In this document: positions 1 through 9,334 of the stretch, one piece after another | How the letters are laid out: the number at the start of each line of letters is the position of its first letter | Position numbering within the stretch: position 1 is the stretch's first letter | NCBI RefSeq assembly: GCF_000412635.1 | Contig: NZ_ASTG01000005.1 | Coordinates: 62,001-126,000 of the forward strand | Direction: 5' to 3' | DNA length: 64,000 bases | Source of the DNA: Sphingobium bisphenolivorans | GTDB lineage: Bacteria > Pseudomonadota > Alphaproteobacteria > Sphingomonadales > Sphingomonadaceae | Position numbers and translations under genes: made by a program | The notes under the pieces: generated by a model | What the model saw: the letters and a program-made list of their open reading frames with translations, nothing else | The model's database searches: none | Told to the model about the DNA's origin: nothing

Positions 1-264
1 TATGGCCTGGCGGACGATCAATATGCCGAGCAGCACGACCATGGGCGACAGGTCGAGCGCGCCTAGGTCAGGCAACACCCGCCGGATCGGGTTATAGATG
101 GGCGCTGTCATCCGATCCAGTGCGACCATCACGGTGCGGACGCCATTATTCGACAGATTGACAACGTTGAAGGCGATCAGCCAGCTCATGATGGCCTGGA
201 TGATGATGATCCACCACAGCACATCGAGCAGGATGACGATGATCTGATAGAGCGCGTAGGCCAT
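1..264 (-). CDS. YggT family membrane protein (C-terminus cut by window edge)
   Basis: The first 88 codons are visible and no stop is reached before the edge, so the gene is partial. The protein opens with a hydrophobic stretch (about residues 5-35, rich in Ile, Leu and Trp), then a polar loop containing the sequence APIYNPIRRVLPDLGALDLSP, and a second hydrophobic segment. This loop (proline-arginine, then a DLSP turn) is the hallmark of YggT proteins, small integral membrane proteins with two or more spans; the family's role is poorly defined and links to cell division or osmotic stress have been proposed. ATG at 262-264. It sits just downstream of argB on the same strand, with a gap of about 100 bases. 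Confidence 0.85.
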   Translation of the reverse strand, partial: MAYALYQIIVILLDVLWWIIIIQAIMSWLIAFNVVNLSNNGVRTVMVALDRMTAPIYNPIRRVLPDLGALDLSPMVVLLGILIVRQAI

Positions 265-367
265 GTGGTCTCCGAATTGGTTGAAGCCCGCTCTAGCCGA
301 GGGAGCGGTCGGCCCACAAGCCGTCAAAGCTCGCCCAAGGGGGCGTTAAGTGCCTCAAGCCAAGACT

Positions 368-1273
368 TTACCGGCGCACTAAAGTCCCCGCACCACGCTT
401 GGTGAAGATTTCCAGCAGCATCGCGTGCGGCACCCGGCCGTCCAGGATGACCGCCGCGTCCACACCGCCCTCGACGGCCTTGACGCAGGTTTCGAGCTTG
501 GGAATCATGCCGCCGCTGATCGTGCCGTCCTCCTGCAATATCCTGATGGCGGCGGGGTCGAGGTCGGTCAGCAACTGGCCCTGCTTGTCGAGTACCCCCG
601 CGACGTCGGTCAGCAGGAAGAAGCGCGACGCGCCGAGTTCAGCGGCGATCGCGCCGGCCATGGTGTCCGCATTGACATTATAGGTGTGGCCGTCCGCACC
701 GATGCCGACGGGTGCCACGACGGGAATGATGCCGCTCTGCGACAGGGTGTCGAGAATGGAGCGATCCACCTTGATCGGGTCGCCGACATAGCCGAGATCA
801 ACATTGCGCTCGATGCCCGAATTGGGGTCGGCTTCCCGCTTGCCCAGGACCTTCTCGCAGAGAACCAGGCCGCCATCCTTCCCCGAAATTCCAACCGCCC
901 GGCCACCCGCACCCGCGATCCAGCCCACGATTTCCTTGTTGATGGACCCTGCCAGCACCATTTCCGCGATCTGCGCGGTTTCCTTGTCGGTGACGCGCAG
1001 GCCGCCGATGAAATGCGATTCGACGCCGAGCTTCTTCAGCATGGCGCCGATCTGGGGCCCGCCGCCGTGGACGACCACGACATTGATGCCGACTGCCTTC
1101 ATCAGCACGACGTCCTCGGCGAAGTCGCGCGCCGCTTCGGGGTCACCCATGGCATGGCCGCCATATTTGACGACAAAGGTCTGCCCGGCATAGCGCTGCA
1201 TATAGGGCAGCGCCTCGACGAGCGTTTCAGCCTTGGCGAGGAGAGCCGGATCGGGGGCGTGCTTGCTGTTCAT
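368..1273 (-). CDS. argB: Acetylglutamate kinase
   Basis: Phosphorylates N-acetyl-L-glutamate with ATP, the second step of arginine biosynthesis, in the cytoplasm. The 301-residue protein has the amino acid kinase fold signatures: VVKYGGHAM (about residues 34-42), the glycine-rich VHGGGPQIG (about 68-76) that binds the phosphate donor, and later the [10 protein letters not shown] and GGMIPKLE segments typical of ArgB. An in-frame TTG lies four codons upstream (1283-1285), but the ATG at 1271-1273 gives the usual family N-terminus, so I chose it. The length is normal. The gene stands apart from other arg genes; upstream lies a repeat-bearing spacer before ppx, and yggT follows downstream. Function is confident from motifs. 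Confidence 0.97.
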   Translation of the reverse strand: MNSKHAPDPALLAKAETLVEALPYMQRYAGQTFVVKYGGHAMGDPEAARDFAEDVVLMKAVGINVVVVHGGGPQIGAMLKKLGVESHFIGGLRVTDKETAQIAEMVLAGSINKEIVGWIAGAGGRAVGISGKDGGLVLCEKVLGKREADPNSGIERNVDLGYVGDPIKVDRSILDTLSQSGIIPVVAPVGIGADGHTYNVNADTMAGAIAAELGASRFFLLTDVAGVLDKQGQLLTDLDPAAIRILQEDGTISGGMIPKLETCVKAVEGGVDAAVILDGRVPHAMLLEIFTKRGAGTLVRR

Positions 1274-1388
1274 GCGCGCGCGCAATAGGGCAGTATGCGT
1301 GCCGCCGCAAGCGAGGGCGTTCGGCTTTGTAGAGAAGGTGCCGCGCCACGAGAAGGCCCTATCTGTCGCGCGCGAACAAAGAAGCGGG

Positions 1389-1474
1389 ATGCCGGGTCAA
1401 GCCCGGCATGACGAGGAGAGAAAAGGCAGCACATGACCAGCATCGGCCGTTCCTTCTCCTTCGGGGGGAGAAGG
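1389..1474. repeat. Two short intergenic palindromes (REP-like)
   Basis: The spacer between ppx and argB (1274-1502) contains two hairpins. The first, 1389-1409, has perfect 8-base arms ATGCCGGG/CCCGGCAT. The second has arms CCTTCTCC (1452-1459) and GGAGAAGG (1467-1474) around a short loop. Neither is followed by a T-run. Both resemble dispersed extragenic palindromes common in sphingomonad genomes, and a short open frame across this spacer is only a translation of them. Confidence 0.6.
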
Positions 1475-1502
1475 TGGAAGGTTCGTTTTCCGCGCGACCA
1501 CT

Positions 1503-3017
1503 TCACCACGCCATGCGGTATTTCACCCCCATCGCCTGCGCCAATTGCCGCTGCCGGCGCTCGACCGCCTCCCCGAACAGGTCCACATCCACCCCGCGCA
1601 GCCGCAATTCCAGCACGTCGCCGATCATTTCAAGGCGTGAAGCGAGCAGCGGGCCTTCCACGCCTCCCGACAATCGCTGTCCCAGCCGAATCGCCAGGCC
1701 CCAGAGCGTGGCGCGCTTGATCGCCTGCGGGGGGGCAAGGCCGTCTATACCTGGCGGGCTCGACAGACCGCCGCCGAAATTGCTGTGCAACGCCTGCGCC
1801 AGCATCGCGCGTTCGGACGCATTGATGCCGACCCAATTGCTATGCAGCGCGATCTCCACGCCCCGCTCCGAGCGGAAGTCGGGATTGGCGCGCCAGCCGA
1901 CGTCGGCGAGCAGACAGGCGGCACGGCGGATCCGGCGCCAGGCGCTGCCATCCTCCAGAAACAGCGGCGCGATCCAGCGCTCGATCATATCGCCATGGCC
2001 GGTGAAGCGGGCCTGCGCTTCCCCTTCGGCTTCCGCGGCGACGAGCAGGGGATCATGCGCCTGAATATCGGGGGGCAGATCACCGAACAACAGGCCCTCG
2101 CGGAGGCCATAAGCGGAAACGATGAGGCGGCTGGACTTCAGTTGCCGCACCACGACCGACAGCAGGGCGGCGGCGTCGGGCAAGGTCGGGATGCGCGTAC
2201 CCGTAATTTGCGGGATTTCCTTGAAGCGCGCCTTATCAACGTGGGAGATGATGCGGGTCAGTTGCTCGGCCCGGGCGGCCGGCATCTCATATTGATGCAC
2301 CACCGGCAGCGGGAAATGCATCAGCTCCATGTCGAAGCGGGCGAGCGCGCGCCATGATCCGCCGACCAGATAGAAAGGCAGATCGGCTTCCGCCGCCCAG
2401 CCCGCCTTGGCGATCATCTTCTTGACGCAGCGCTCCAGCGCACCCGCCCCCTTCGCCCGGATTTCAGGCAGGCGCAGCACGCCCAGCGGCAGGGATATGG
2501 TTTCATGCACCCCGCCGTCCTTTATCCGCGCCAGTTCCAGACTGCCCCCGCCCAGATCGCCGACGATGCCGTTCGCGCCCGGAATACCGGAGAGCACCCC
2601 ATGGGCGGCGGCGATGGCTTCTTGCGCCCCGGTCAGCAGTTCAACCGACAGGCCGAGCGCCTCGGCGCGCTGGATGAACTCGTCTCCATTCTCCGCATCG
2701 CGCACGGCGGCGGTCGCGACACAGCGTACCTCCTGCACGTCCATCTCCTTGCAGAGATGTCCGAAGCGGCCGACGGCCCGCAGCCCTCGCTCCATGGCGT
2801 CAGGTTCGATGCGCCCGGTCTTGCCCAGCGACGCGCCGAGGCCCGCCATCACCTTCTCATTGAAGAGGATGAAGGGAATGCGACGCGGCCCGTCGTAAAC
2901 GACCAGGCGAACGCTGTTGGAGCCGATGTCGATGATCGCGGTGCGCGCCTTGGCATGCTCGGGTGAGGTCACCATCGTCTCGGCGATGGCGCGCACCTGG
3001 CTCAGCATGGAATTCAT
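1503..3017 (-). CDS. ppx: Ppx/GppA family exopolyphosphatase
   Basis: Expected to release phosphate from the ends of inorganic polyphosphate, or to hydrolyse pppGpp. The N-terminal actin-like ATPase fold is clear: IIDIGSNSVRLVVYD near residue 28, a CVATAAVRDAENG segment near 105, and the second phosphate loop GDLGGGSLELA near 175. The length (504 residues) matches long Ppx proteins that carry a C-terminal helical HD-like domain, seen here as the Cys/Arg/Asn-rich half. It starts with ATG at 3015-3017 and lies only 8 bases downstream of the polyphosphate kinase gene on the same strand, so synthesis and breakdown of polyphosphate are very probably co-transcribed. Whether polyphosphate or pppGpp is the main substrate cannot be read from the sequence. 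Confidence 0.93.
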   Translation of the reverse strand: MNSMLSQVRAIAETMVTSPEHAKARTAIIDIGSNSVRLVVYDGPRRIPFILFNEKVMAGLGASLGKTGRIEPDAMERGLRAVGRFGHLCKEMDVQEVRCVATAAVRDAENGDEFIQRAEALGLSVELLTGAQEAIAAAHGVLSGIPGANGIVGDLGGGSLELARIKDGGVHETISLPLGVLRLPEIRAKGAGALERCVKKMIAKAGWAAEADLPFYLVGGSWRALARFDMELMHFPLPVVHQYEMPAARAEQLTRIISHVDKARFKEIPQITGTRIPTLPDAAALLSVVVRQLKSSRLIVSAYGLREGLLFGDLPPDIQAHDPLLVAAEAEGEAQARFTGHGDMIERWIAPLFLEDGSAWRRIRRAACLLADVGWRANPDFRSERGVEIALHSNWVGINASERAMLAQALHSNFGGGLSSPPGIDGLAPPQAIKRATLWGLAIRLGQRLSGGVEGPLLASRLEMIGDVLELRLRGVDVDLFGEAVERRQRQLAQAMGVKYRMAW

Positions 3018-3025
3018 GGCAGCGA

Positions 3026-5164
3026 TCAGGCCCGGCCGCGCAGGCGCAAGGTGGGTACCGTCTCGCTCTCAAACGCCGCGCCCCGCCCGGACAGGGAGGG
3101 GTTCGTCATGAAATAGCGGTGCAGGTTGAAGGGGCGATCGGTCGCCTCCACCCGATGATATTGGCCGCTGCTGTCCAGCTCCCAGCTCTGTTCGGTGTCG
3201 ATCAGATTGGCGACCATCACCTGATCGAGAATCTGGTCATGCACGGTGCGGTTCTCGACCGGCGCCAGAAATTCCACGCGGCGGTCGAAATTCCGCGGCA
3301 TCCAGTCGGCGGAGCTGATGAACACCTTGGCGGCGTTGTTGGGCAGCGTCTTGCCGTTGCCGAACACCGTGATCCGGCTATGTTCCAGAAAGCGGCCGAC
3401 GACCGATTTCACGCGGATATTTTCCGACATGCCCGGCACCCCGGGGCGCAGGCAGCATATGCCGCGCACGATAAGGTCGATCTGCACGCCTGCATTGCTT
3501 GCCGCATAGAGTTTTTCCATGATCGCCGGGTCAACCAGCGAATTCATCTTGGCCCAGATGGTTCCGGGACGGCCGGCGCGGACATGCTCGATTTCCGCGT
3601 CGATCAGCTGGCAGAGCTGGTTGCGCAAATCGCGCGGCGACATGACCAGCTTCTCTAGCCGCTGCGGCTCGACATAGCCGGTGATATAGTTGAACAGGGC
3701 GGCGGCATCCCGGCCATAGGCCGGATCGGCCGTGAAGAAGCTGAGATCGGTATAGATGCGCGCCGTCACCGGATGATAATTGCCCGTGCCGAAATGGCAG
3801 TAGGTGCGGAACTGCTCCCCTTCCCGCCGGACGACCACCGATACCTTCGCATGGGTCTTCCAGTCGATGAAGCCGTAGACCACCTGCACGCCAGCGCGTT
3901 CCAGCGCGTCGGCCCACATGAGATTCTGTTCCTCATCAAAGCGCGCCTTGAGCTCGACCACGGCGGTCACCGACTTGCCCGCCTCCGCCGCGTCGATCAG
4001 CGCACGGATGATCGCGGACTGCTTGCCCGCACGATAAAGCGTCTGCTTGATCGCCACGACATCGGGATCACTCGCCGCTTGTTTCAAGAACGAAACGACG
4101 ACGTCGAACGCTTCATAAGGGTGATGGACGACAATATCCTTCGCCCGGATCGCCGCGAAACAATCCCCGCCATATTCGCGGATGCGCTCCGGAAATCGCG
4201 GAGCATAGGGTTCGAACTTGAGGTCGGGCCGATCCTCCTCCACGATCCCCGAAAGGTCGCCGATGCCGACAAATCCCTCGACCTCGGCAATGATCGCCTC
4301 ATGCCCCTGGAGCATGTCCTGGAGCATTTCCTCGACCGGCTCGGGAATGCGCTCCTCTATCTCCATGCGGATCACACGGCCGCGGCGGCGGCGCTTGATG
4401 GCGCTGCGGAAATAGCGAACCAGATCCTCCGCCTCTTCCTCGATCTCGATATCGCTGTCGCGGATGATCCGGAAGACGCCGCTATTGCGGACGCGATAGC
4501 CGGGAAAGAGATCGGCGGAAAAACGGCGGATGACGGCCTCAAGCGCCATGTAGCGCGCAACCTCCCCCGGCATCCGCACGAAGCGGGCGAGCGACGACGG
4601 GATCATCACCAGTTCGCGGATCGGCTCCTTGTCCGACAGCCGCTCGAGGTCGAAGACGATCGACAGGCCCTGGTTGGGAATGAAGGGGAACGGATGCGCC
4701 GGGTCGAGCGCCTGGGGCGTCAGGATCGGAAATACCTGCGTCAGGAAATGCTCGCGCAGCCAGTCTTCACAGGAGGATGCAAGCGAGGTGGAGGGACCGA
4801 TCACCTCTATGCCAACCCTCGACAATTCAGCGTGCAGCCTTCCCCAGACCTTCTGCTGAGCGGCCATCAGGCGGGCTGTTGTCTCGGCAATGGCGCTCAA
4901 CTGCTGCGCGGGCGTCAGCCCGTCGGCCGAGCGCATATCGACGTCCTGCAACTGCTGCCCCTTGAGGCCGGCGACGCGAACGGAAAAAAACTCGTCGAGA
5001 TTGGCGCCCGAGATCGACAGGAAGCGCAACCGTTCCAACAAAGGATGAGCGGGGTTCATCGCCTCCTCCAGCACCCGCTGGTTGAAGGCCAGCCAGGACA
5101 GTTCCCGATTGAAATAGCGGTCGCTCGGCAGGGTCAGGCTGGCGGAGGGGTCTGCTTCGGCCAC
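3026..5164 (-). CDS. ppk1: Polyphosphate kinase 1
   Basis: Makes polyphosphate from ATP by reversible transfer of the gamma phosphate, through a phosphohistidine intermediate. The 712-residue length is normal for PPK1. The order is an N-domain (YFNRELSWLAFNQRVLEEA near residue 18), a head domain, and two PLD-like catalytic domains. The segment FRTYCHFGTGNYHP contains the conserved catalytic histidine region, and later IDLIVRGICCLRPGVPG and SSADWMPRNFDRRVE are typical family blocks. The start is a GTG at 5162-5164, preceded by a GAGAG ribosome-binding site; no better ATG exists upstream in frame. It precedes ppx by 8 bases and follows the hda-like gene with a short spacer of about 30 bases, suggesting one transcript. 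Confidence 0.97.
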   Translation of the reverse strand: MAEADPSASLTLPSDRYFNRELSWLAFNQRVLEEAMNPAHPLLERLRFLSISGANLDEFFSVRVAGLKGQQLQDVDMRSADGLTPAQQLSAIAETTARLMAAQQKVWGRLHAELSRVGIEVIGPSTSLASSCEDWLREHFLTQVFPILTPQALDPAHPFPFIPNQGLSIVFDLERLSDKEPIRELVMIPSSLARFVRMPGEVARYMALEAVIRRFSADLFPGYRVRNSGVFRIIRDSDIEIEEEAEDLVRYFRSAIKRRRRGRVIRMEIEERIPEPVEEMLQDMLQGHEAIIAEVEGFVGIGDLSGIVEEDRPDLKFEPYAPRFPERIREYGGDCFAAIRAKDIVVHHPYEAFDVVVSFLKQAASDPDVVAIKQTLYRAGKQSAIIRALIDAAEAGKSVTAVVELKARFDEEQNLMWADALERAGVQVVYGFIDWKTHAKVSVVVRREGEQFRTYCHFGTGNYHPVTARIYTDLSFFTADPAYGRDAAALFNYITGYVEPQRLEKLVMSPRDLRNQLCQLIDAEIEHVRAGRPGTIWAKMNSLVDPAIMEKLYAASNAGVQIDLIVRGICCLRPGVPGMSENIRVKSVVGRFLEHSRITVFGNGKTLPNNAAKVFISSADWMPRNFDRRVEFLAPVENRTVHDQILDQVMVANLIDTEQSWELDSSGQYHRVEATDRPFNLHRYFMTNPSLSGRGAAFESETVPTLRLRGRA

Positions 5165-5193
5165 GTATCTCTCATTCTGGCGGACTGTGACGG

Positions 5194-5805
5194 TCAGGGA
5201 ACTATAGGCAATAATCCTGCGCTTTGCAGGACCTCTTTCGCCATAGCGATGGAAATCTTACGTCCAGATGACAGAGCAGCCTCGTCCAGCAAGCGGGTCA
5301 CGGCGGCGATCGCCGCATAGCTGCGCTCGATCCGGCGCAGCAGCCAGTCGGGCAGATCGGCGGCATAGCTTGCCCCCGCGCAAGAGAGTGCGCGCTCGAT
5401 CAGCGCAGCGGCGAGCGCCTCGTCCGGCTCGGCAATCGCGACATGGGGCACAGCGGCAAGGCGCGAGCGCAGGTCGGGCAATGCAACGTTCCATCGGGTC
5501 GGCGGCGCATCCGCGATCATCAGCAGCGGCCGGCGCTGCGTCTGCGCCTCGTTCCAGGCGTTGAACAGCATCTGCTCTTCGCACGTTTGCGCATCATCGA
5601 TGATCGTCGCGCCGCTGGCTGCCGAGAAGTGGCGGGCCAGCGTAGAGCGTCCCGACAGCCGGGGCCCGCTCAGCACGCTCACCGACAGCGGCCAGTCGCG
5701 CCATCGTTCCAGATGGCTGACGGCGAGGCGATTGGCGCCGCTGACCAGAAATTCGTCGCCCGATGCCCGGTCCGGCCTGTCGAACGGCAGGCTGATCTGC
5801 CTCAT
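5194..5805 (-). CDS. hdaA: DnaA-related replication regulator of the Hda/HdaA type
   Basis: A 203-residue AAA+ protein lacking the DnaA DNA-binding domain. Hda-type proteins work with the DNA clamp to trigger ATP hydrolysis by DnaA and prevent re-initiation. Seen here: an N-terminal QISLPF segment, the short hydrophobic motif that binds the beta clamp in Hda; a Walker A-like loop GPRLSGRSTLARHF in which the lysine is replaced by arginine, as in E. coli Hda; a Walker B-like IIDDA; and a sensor region near LPDLRSRLAA. The ATG at 5803-5805 overlaps the stop of the upstream DUF2066 gene by four bases (ATGA), so translation is probably coupled. The same gene order before ppk supports the assignment. 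Confidence 0.87.
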   Translation of the reverse strand: MRQISLPFDRPDRASGDEFLVSGANRLAVSHLERWRDWPLSVSVLSGPRLSGRSTLARHFSAASGATIIDDAQTCEEQMLFNAWNEAQTQRRPLLMIADAPPTRWNVALPDLRSRLAAVPHVAIAEPDEALAAALIERALSCAGASYAADLPDWLLRRIERSYAAIAAVTRLLDEAALSSGRKISIAMAKEVLQSAGLLPIVP

Positions 5806-7091
5806 TGTACGGGCGGCGTCCCCGCTGCGGGCGCCTGTCGCCGAATGCGCAGGGCGTTGCCGGCGACCGACACCGTATAGCCGCGCGATTGCAGCGCGGC
5901 GCGCAATGTTTCCACTGTGCCCTCATAGCCCACCTGCATCACCGAGGTGCCGCCGAGCGCAAGACTGCTGGTCGCGGCCGAGCGGACGCCCGGAATGCCG
6001 CGCAACGCAGCCTCGCCCTGGGTGACCGATCCGACATCGGGCGTATCGAACTGGATCGCGATGCTGTTGGTCGCGGATGTCGGCGGCGGCGGCAGGTCGA
6101 GCGATTCGACCGGCTGCTCGGCGGCGTTTTCGATCGCGAGCGCTTCGGGATCGACCGGCTCCTCGATGATGAGGGTCGGATCTGGCTGCAAGCCGCCGAC
6201 ATTGAGCGCCTGGGTATAAAGCTGATCGAGCCGGCGGGTCGCCTCATCCAGCATCTGCGGGATGGCGCTGTCGTTCGAGGCGCGCAGTGCAAAGCTGCCG
6301 ATCAGACGGTCGTCGGGGCCGTAACGCGCGGTGAAGGTGCCGATCACCGGGCCACCCGGCCACTGGCGGTCAAGGCGCGCGATCGGAATGACCACATCGG
6401 CGGCGCCATATTGATCGAGCAGGACGCGCCACCACAGACGGCCGCGCCGTCCGATCTGCCCGGCGTTGAGCAGGATTGGGTCGGCGATGGAGCCGCTCAC
6501 CCGGACATAATCGACGGAACTGTCGCCGGTGCGGAAACGCGCCCAGGCCTTCTGCCATTCGTTGATCCGCTCGTAGGAAACGGCCGATCCACCGTCCCAC
6601 AGTATCGGAATGACGAGCATGGGGGCGGAGCGGACCGTGCTGCCGCTGACGCCGAGCAACTGACCCGTGCGCGCGCGGTCGAACAACACGCCCAGCGTCG
6701 CGACATAGCGCGTGGGGCCGACCTGCTCATATTCGATCTCGATGCCGGAGATCATCGCCTCCAGCTGCGAATCGGACAGCGCAGGCGCGCCCGTCCCGCC
6801 ATGGGTACGGGTCCAGAGCTGCTGCCAGGCGCGGCGCTGCGCCAGCCGCCAGCCCGCCGTTCTTGCGGCGTTCGCGTCTTTCGCCGAAACATCGACCTTC
6901 ACCCCGCTCACCTGATAGTCGCCACCGCTGGCGATCGGCGGCACGCCCCGCTCCCCCTCCATCTGCGCGAACAGCGCCGCAGCGGCGAGGCCAAGCGCTA
7001 TGGCGCCCATTATCTGGAGCGGTCGTGACAGCGCCCGGAACAGGGTTGACGGCGACAGCAAGCGGAGATCGATGACTTGGGACAGGCTCAC
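5802..7091 (-). CDS. DUF2066 domain-containing membrane or exported protein
   Basis: A protein of unknown function that matches the DUF2066 pattern: after a hydrophobic segment ([16 protein letters not shown]) comes a domain with [13 protein letters not shown] and the [21 protein letters not shown] block. I chose the GTG at 7089-7091 because AAAAGGA lies five bases upstream; this leaves an arginine-bearing n-region of about 26 residues before the hydrophobic span, so the protein may be anchored in the inner membrane. An ATG at 7008-7010 would give a plain signal peptide and is the main alternative. A longer frame reaching 7193 would overlap the divergent purM start and is unlikely. The stop overlaps the hda-like start. 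Confidence 0.75.
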   Translation of the reverse strand: MSLSQVIDLRLLSPSTLFRALSRPLQIMGAIALGLAAAALFAQMEGERGVPPIASGGDYQVSGVKVDVSAKDANAARTAGWRLAQRRAWQQLWTRTHGGTGAPALSDSQLEAMISGIEIEYEQVGPTRYVATLGVLFDRARTGQLLGVSGSTVRSAPMLVIPILWDGGSAVSYERINEWQKAWARFRTGDSSVDYVRVSGSIADPILLNAGQIGRRGRLWWRVLLDQYGAADVVIPIARLDRQWPGGPVIGTFTARYGPDDRLIGSFALRASNDSAIPQMLDEATRRLDQLYTQALNVGGLQPDPTLIIEEPVDPEALAIENAAEQPVESLDLPPPPTSATNSIAIQFDTPDVGSVTQGEAALRGIPGVRSAATSSLALGGTSVMQVGYEGTVETLRAALQSRGYTVSVAGNALRIRRQAPAAGTPPVQ

Positions 7092-7182
7092 GCGCGTCCT
7101 TTTGGCGAGATTTGCCCTCCATGCCAAGCGGCAACCCATTTCCCGTTCCGTTTTCCGCCCAGCTGTTCTAGTGGGCTCGACC

Positions 7183-8277
7183 ATGAGCGACACCGAATCC
7201 TACAGCTACGCCAAGGCTGGCGTCGATATCGCCGCGGGCAACGCGCTGGTCCGCGCCATCGCCCCGCTCGCCAAGGCAACCCGCCGCCCCGGCGCCGACG
7301 CGGAGCTGGGCGGCTTCGGCGGCTTCTTCGACCTGAAGGCGGCCGGCTATGATGACCCGCTGCTGGTCGCGGCCAATGACGGTGTCGGCACCAAGCTGAA
7401 GCTCGCCATCGACCACGATGCGCATGATGGCGTCGGCATCGACCTGGTCGCCATGTGCGCCAATGACCTCATCGTGCAGGGCGCCGAGCCGCTCTTCTTC
7501 CTCGACTATTATGCCACCGGCAAGCTGGAGAGCGGCGTTGCCGAACGCGTCATCGCCGGCATTGCGGAAGGCTGCAAGCAGGCCGGCTGCGCGCTGATCG
7601 GCGGCGAGACGGCCGAGATGCCGGGCATGTATGCGGCGGGAGATTATGACCTCGCGGGTTTCTGCGTCGGCGCGGTCGAGCGCAGCAAGGCGTTGACTGG
7701 CAACAAGGTGAAGCCCGGCGATGTGCTGCTGGGCCTCGCCTCCTCGGGCGTGCACTCCAACGGCTTCTCGCTGGTGCGCCGCCTTGCCGCCGACAAGGGC
7801 TGGAAGCTGGACCGCCCCGCCATTTTCGACAATGAGGTGCTGCTGATCGACGCCCTGATGGCGCCGACGCGCATCTATGTGAAGTCGCTGCTGCCGCTGG
7901 TCCGGGGCGGCAAGATCAACGCGCTCGCCCATATCACGGGCGGCGGGCTGCTGGAGAATATCCCCCGGGTGCTGCCGGACGGCGCTCACGCGCTCGTGGA
8001 TGCCGACGGCTGGGATCAGCCGCGCCTGATGGCTTTCCTGCAAGCGCAGGGCCATATCGAGCCGGAGGAAATGGCGCGCACCTTCAATTGCGGCGTCGGC
8101 ATGGTGCTGGCGGTCGATGCGGACGCGGCGGACGGCATTGCGGCCGAATTGGAAGCGGCCGGTGAAACCGTCGTGCGCGTCGGGATCGTGCAGAGCGGCG
8201 AAAAGGGATGCACCGTCAAGGGCAGCCAAGGCACGTGGAGCGCCAAGGCCGACTGGACCGCCACGCATCTGGGTTGA
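7183..8277 (+). CDS. purM: Phosphoribosylformylglycinamidine cyclo-ligase (AIR synthetase)
   Basis: Catalyses ATP-dependent ring closure of FGAM to aminoimidazole ribotide, step five of de novo purine synthesis. The 364-residue protein has normal family length. Visible motifs are GGFGGFFDL (about 43-51), the substrate and metal site NDGVGTKLK (about 65-73), and [11 protein letters not shown] (140-150), all diagnostic of PurM. ATG at 7183 gives the usual start (YAKAGVDI near residue 10); reading further upstream would run into the divergent DUF2066 gene. purN follows after 43 bases on the same strand, making a purMN operon. The spacer carries half of a repeat that recurs before nadB. Confidence 0.98.
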   Translation: MSDTESYSYAKAGVDIAAGNALVRAIAPLAKATRRPGADAELGGFGGFFDLKAAGYDDPLLVAANDGVGTKLKLAIDHDAHDGVGIDLVAMCANDLIVQGAEPLFFLDYYATGKLESGVAERVIAGIAEGCKQAGCALIGGETAEMPGMYAAGDYDLAGFCVGAVERSKALTGNKVKPGDVLLGLASSGVHSNGFSLVRRLAADKGWKLDRPAIFDNEVLLIDALMAPTRIYVKSLLPLVRGGKINALAHITGGGLLENIPRVLPDGAHALVDADGWDQPRLMAFLQAQGHIEPEEMARTFNCGVGMVLAVDADAADGIAAELEAAGETVVRVGIVQSGEKGCTVKGSQGTWSAKADWTATHLG

Positions 8278-8293
8278 TCGCCCTTTGGAATCG

Positions 8294-8312
8294 AAGCTCG
8301 AACCGAACGGGA
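8294..8312. repeat. Half copy of a dispersed repeat before purN
   Basis: This 19-base stretch matches 18 of 19 bases at 10318-10336 upstream of nadB, where it is one arm of a larger hairpin. Here only one arm is present and it lies just before the purN start, so it overlaps the ribosome-binding region. It looks like a decayed or partial copy of the extragenic repeat. Confidence 0.55.
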
Positions 8313-8320
8313 TTGGGTGA

Positions 8321-9271
8321 ATGGTGAAAGCCAAGGTCGGCGTTCTGATTTCCGGGCGCGGCTCGAACATGGGGGCGCTGCTCTATGCCGCCAAGCACCC
8401 CGCCTGCCCTTATGAGATCGCGCTGGTCGCGGCCAACGATCCCGATGCGCCGGGCCTGACGCTCGCCGCAGCGGAAGGGATCGCCACCTTCGCGCAGAGC
8501 CACAAGGGGCTGAAGCGCGCCGAATTCGACGCGATCATCGACGCGCAGCTACGCGCGGCAGGCGTCGAATATATAGCCCTCGCCGGCTATATGCGGCTGC
8601 TCTCGCCCGAGTTCGTGGCGGGATGGGAAGGACGGATGCTCAACATCCATCCCAGCCTGCTGCCCAAATATAAGGGCCTCGACACGCATCAGCGCGCCAT
8701 CGACGCCGGGGATTCCCATGCCGGCTGCTCGGTCCATGTCGTGACCGCCGAACTCGACGACGGGCCGGTGCTCGGCCAGATCGAGGTCGCCATCCTGCCG
8801 GGCGACAGCGCCGGAACCCTCGCCGGGCGCATTTTGATGGCGGAGCATCAGCTCTATTCCCGTGTCCTCGCCGATTTCGTCACGCGGGAGCGACAGCCCG
8901 AATGGCTGCTCGGGAAGGTGCGCGAGCGCGCCCTCGCCCTGCCGCAGGCAGATGAGGTTACATCCCATGGCATGCCCTGCTTCGGCATCGAAAAGGGCAA
9001 GAAATTCGCCTATTTCACGCAGGACCATCATGGCGACGGCATCATCGCGCTTCTGGTCAAGACCAGCGCGCCCGATGAACAGGCGATGCTGATCGACAGC
9101 GATCCGGCGCGCTATTACCGCCCGCCCTATTTCGGCGACGGCTGGGTCGGCATCCGGCTGGACCTTGGCGATACGGACTGGGATCATGTCGCAGAGCGGC
9201 TCGCGCGAAGCTGGCGCGAGGTCGCCCCGCGCAAGCTCCTGGGACTGATGGATGTGGCCGAGGAGTTTTGA
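8321..9271 (+). CDS. purN: Phosphoribosylglycinamide formyltransferase fused to a YjbR/MmcQ-like domain
   Basis: The first 195 residues are a complete PurN, which transfers a formyl group from 10-formyl-THF to GAR in purine synthesis: SGRGSN (11-16) binds the phosphate, NIHPSLLP (108-115) holds the catalytic Asn and His, and ELDDGP (144-149) the catalytic Asp. Family members usually stop near residue 190-210. Here the frame continues without a break for about 110 residues (roughly 205-316). The extra part, with EVTSHGMPCFGIEKGKKFAYF, an LLVK strand, a YYRPPYFGDGWVGIRLD block and a C-terminal SWREVAPRK, matches the MmcQ/YjbR fold, a small DNA-binding-like domain of unknown role. The fusion call is inference from the pattern; the PurN assignment is firm. 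ATG at 8321, 43 bases after purM. Confidence 0.93.
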   Translation: MVKAKVGVLISGRGSNMGALLYAAKHPACPYEIALVAANDPDAPGLTLAAAEGIATFAQSHKGLKRAEFDAIIDAQLRAAGVEYIALAGYMRLLSPEFVAGWEGRMLNIHPSLLPKYKGLDTHQRAIDAGDSHAGCSVHVVTAELDDGPVLGQIEVAILPGDSAGTLAGRILMAEHQLYSRVLADFVTRERQPEWLLGKVRERALALPQADEVTSHGMPCFGIEKGKKFAYFTQDHHGDGIIALLVKTSAPDEQAMLIDSDPARYYRPPYFGDGWVGIRLDLGDTDWDHVAERLARSWREVAPRKLLGLMDVAEEF

Positions 9272-9334
9272 AACGGCCGCCCACAGGCCGTGCGCTCTTT
9301 CCTTCCTCCTGCCCGATCCCCATAGAGATCAGTC

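Noticed and set aside
1270..1509. Small minus-strand frame in the ppx-argB spacer
   Set aside because: Its sequence is a translation of the repeat palindromes ([18 protein letters not shown] peptide) and has no other support.
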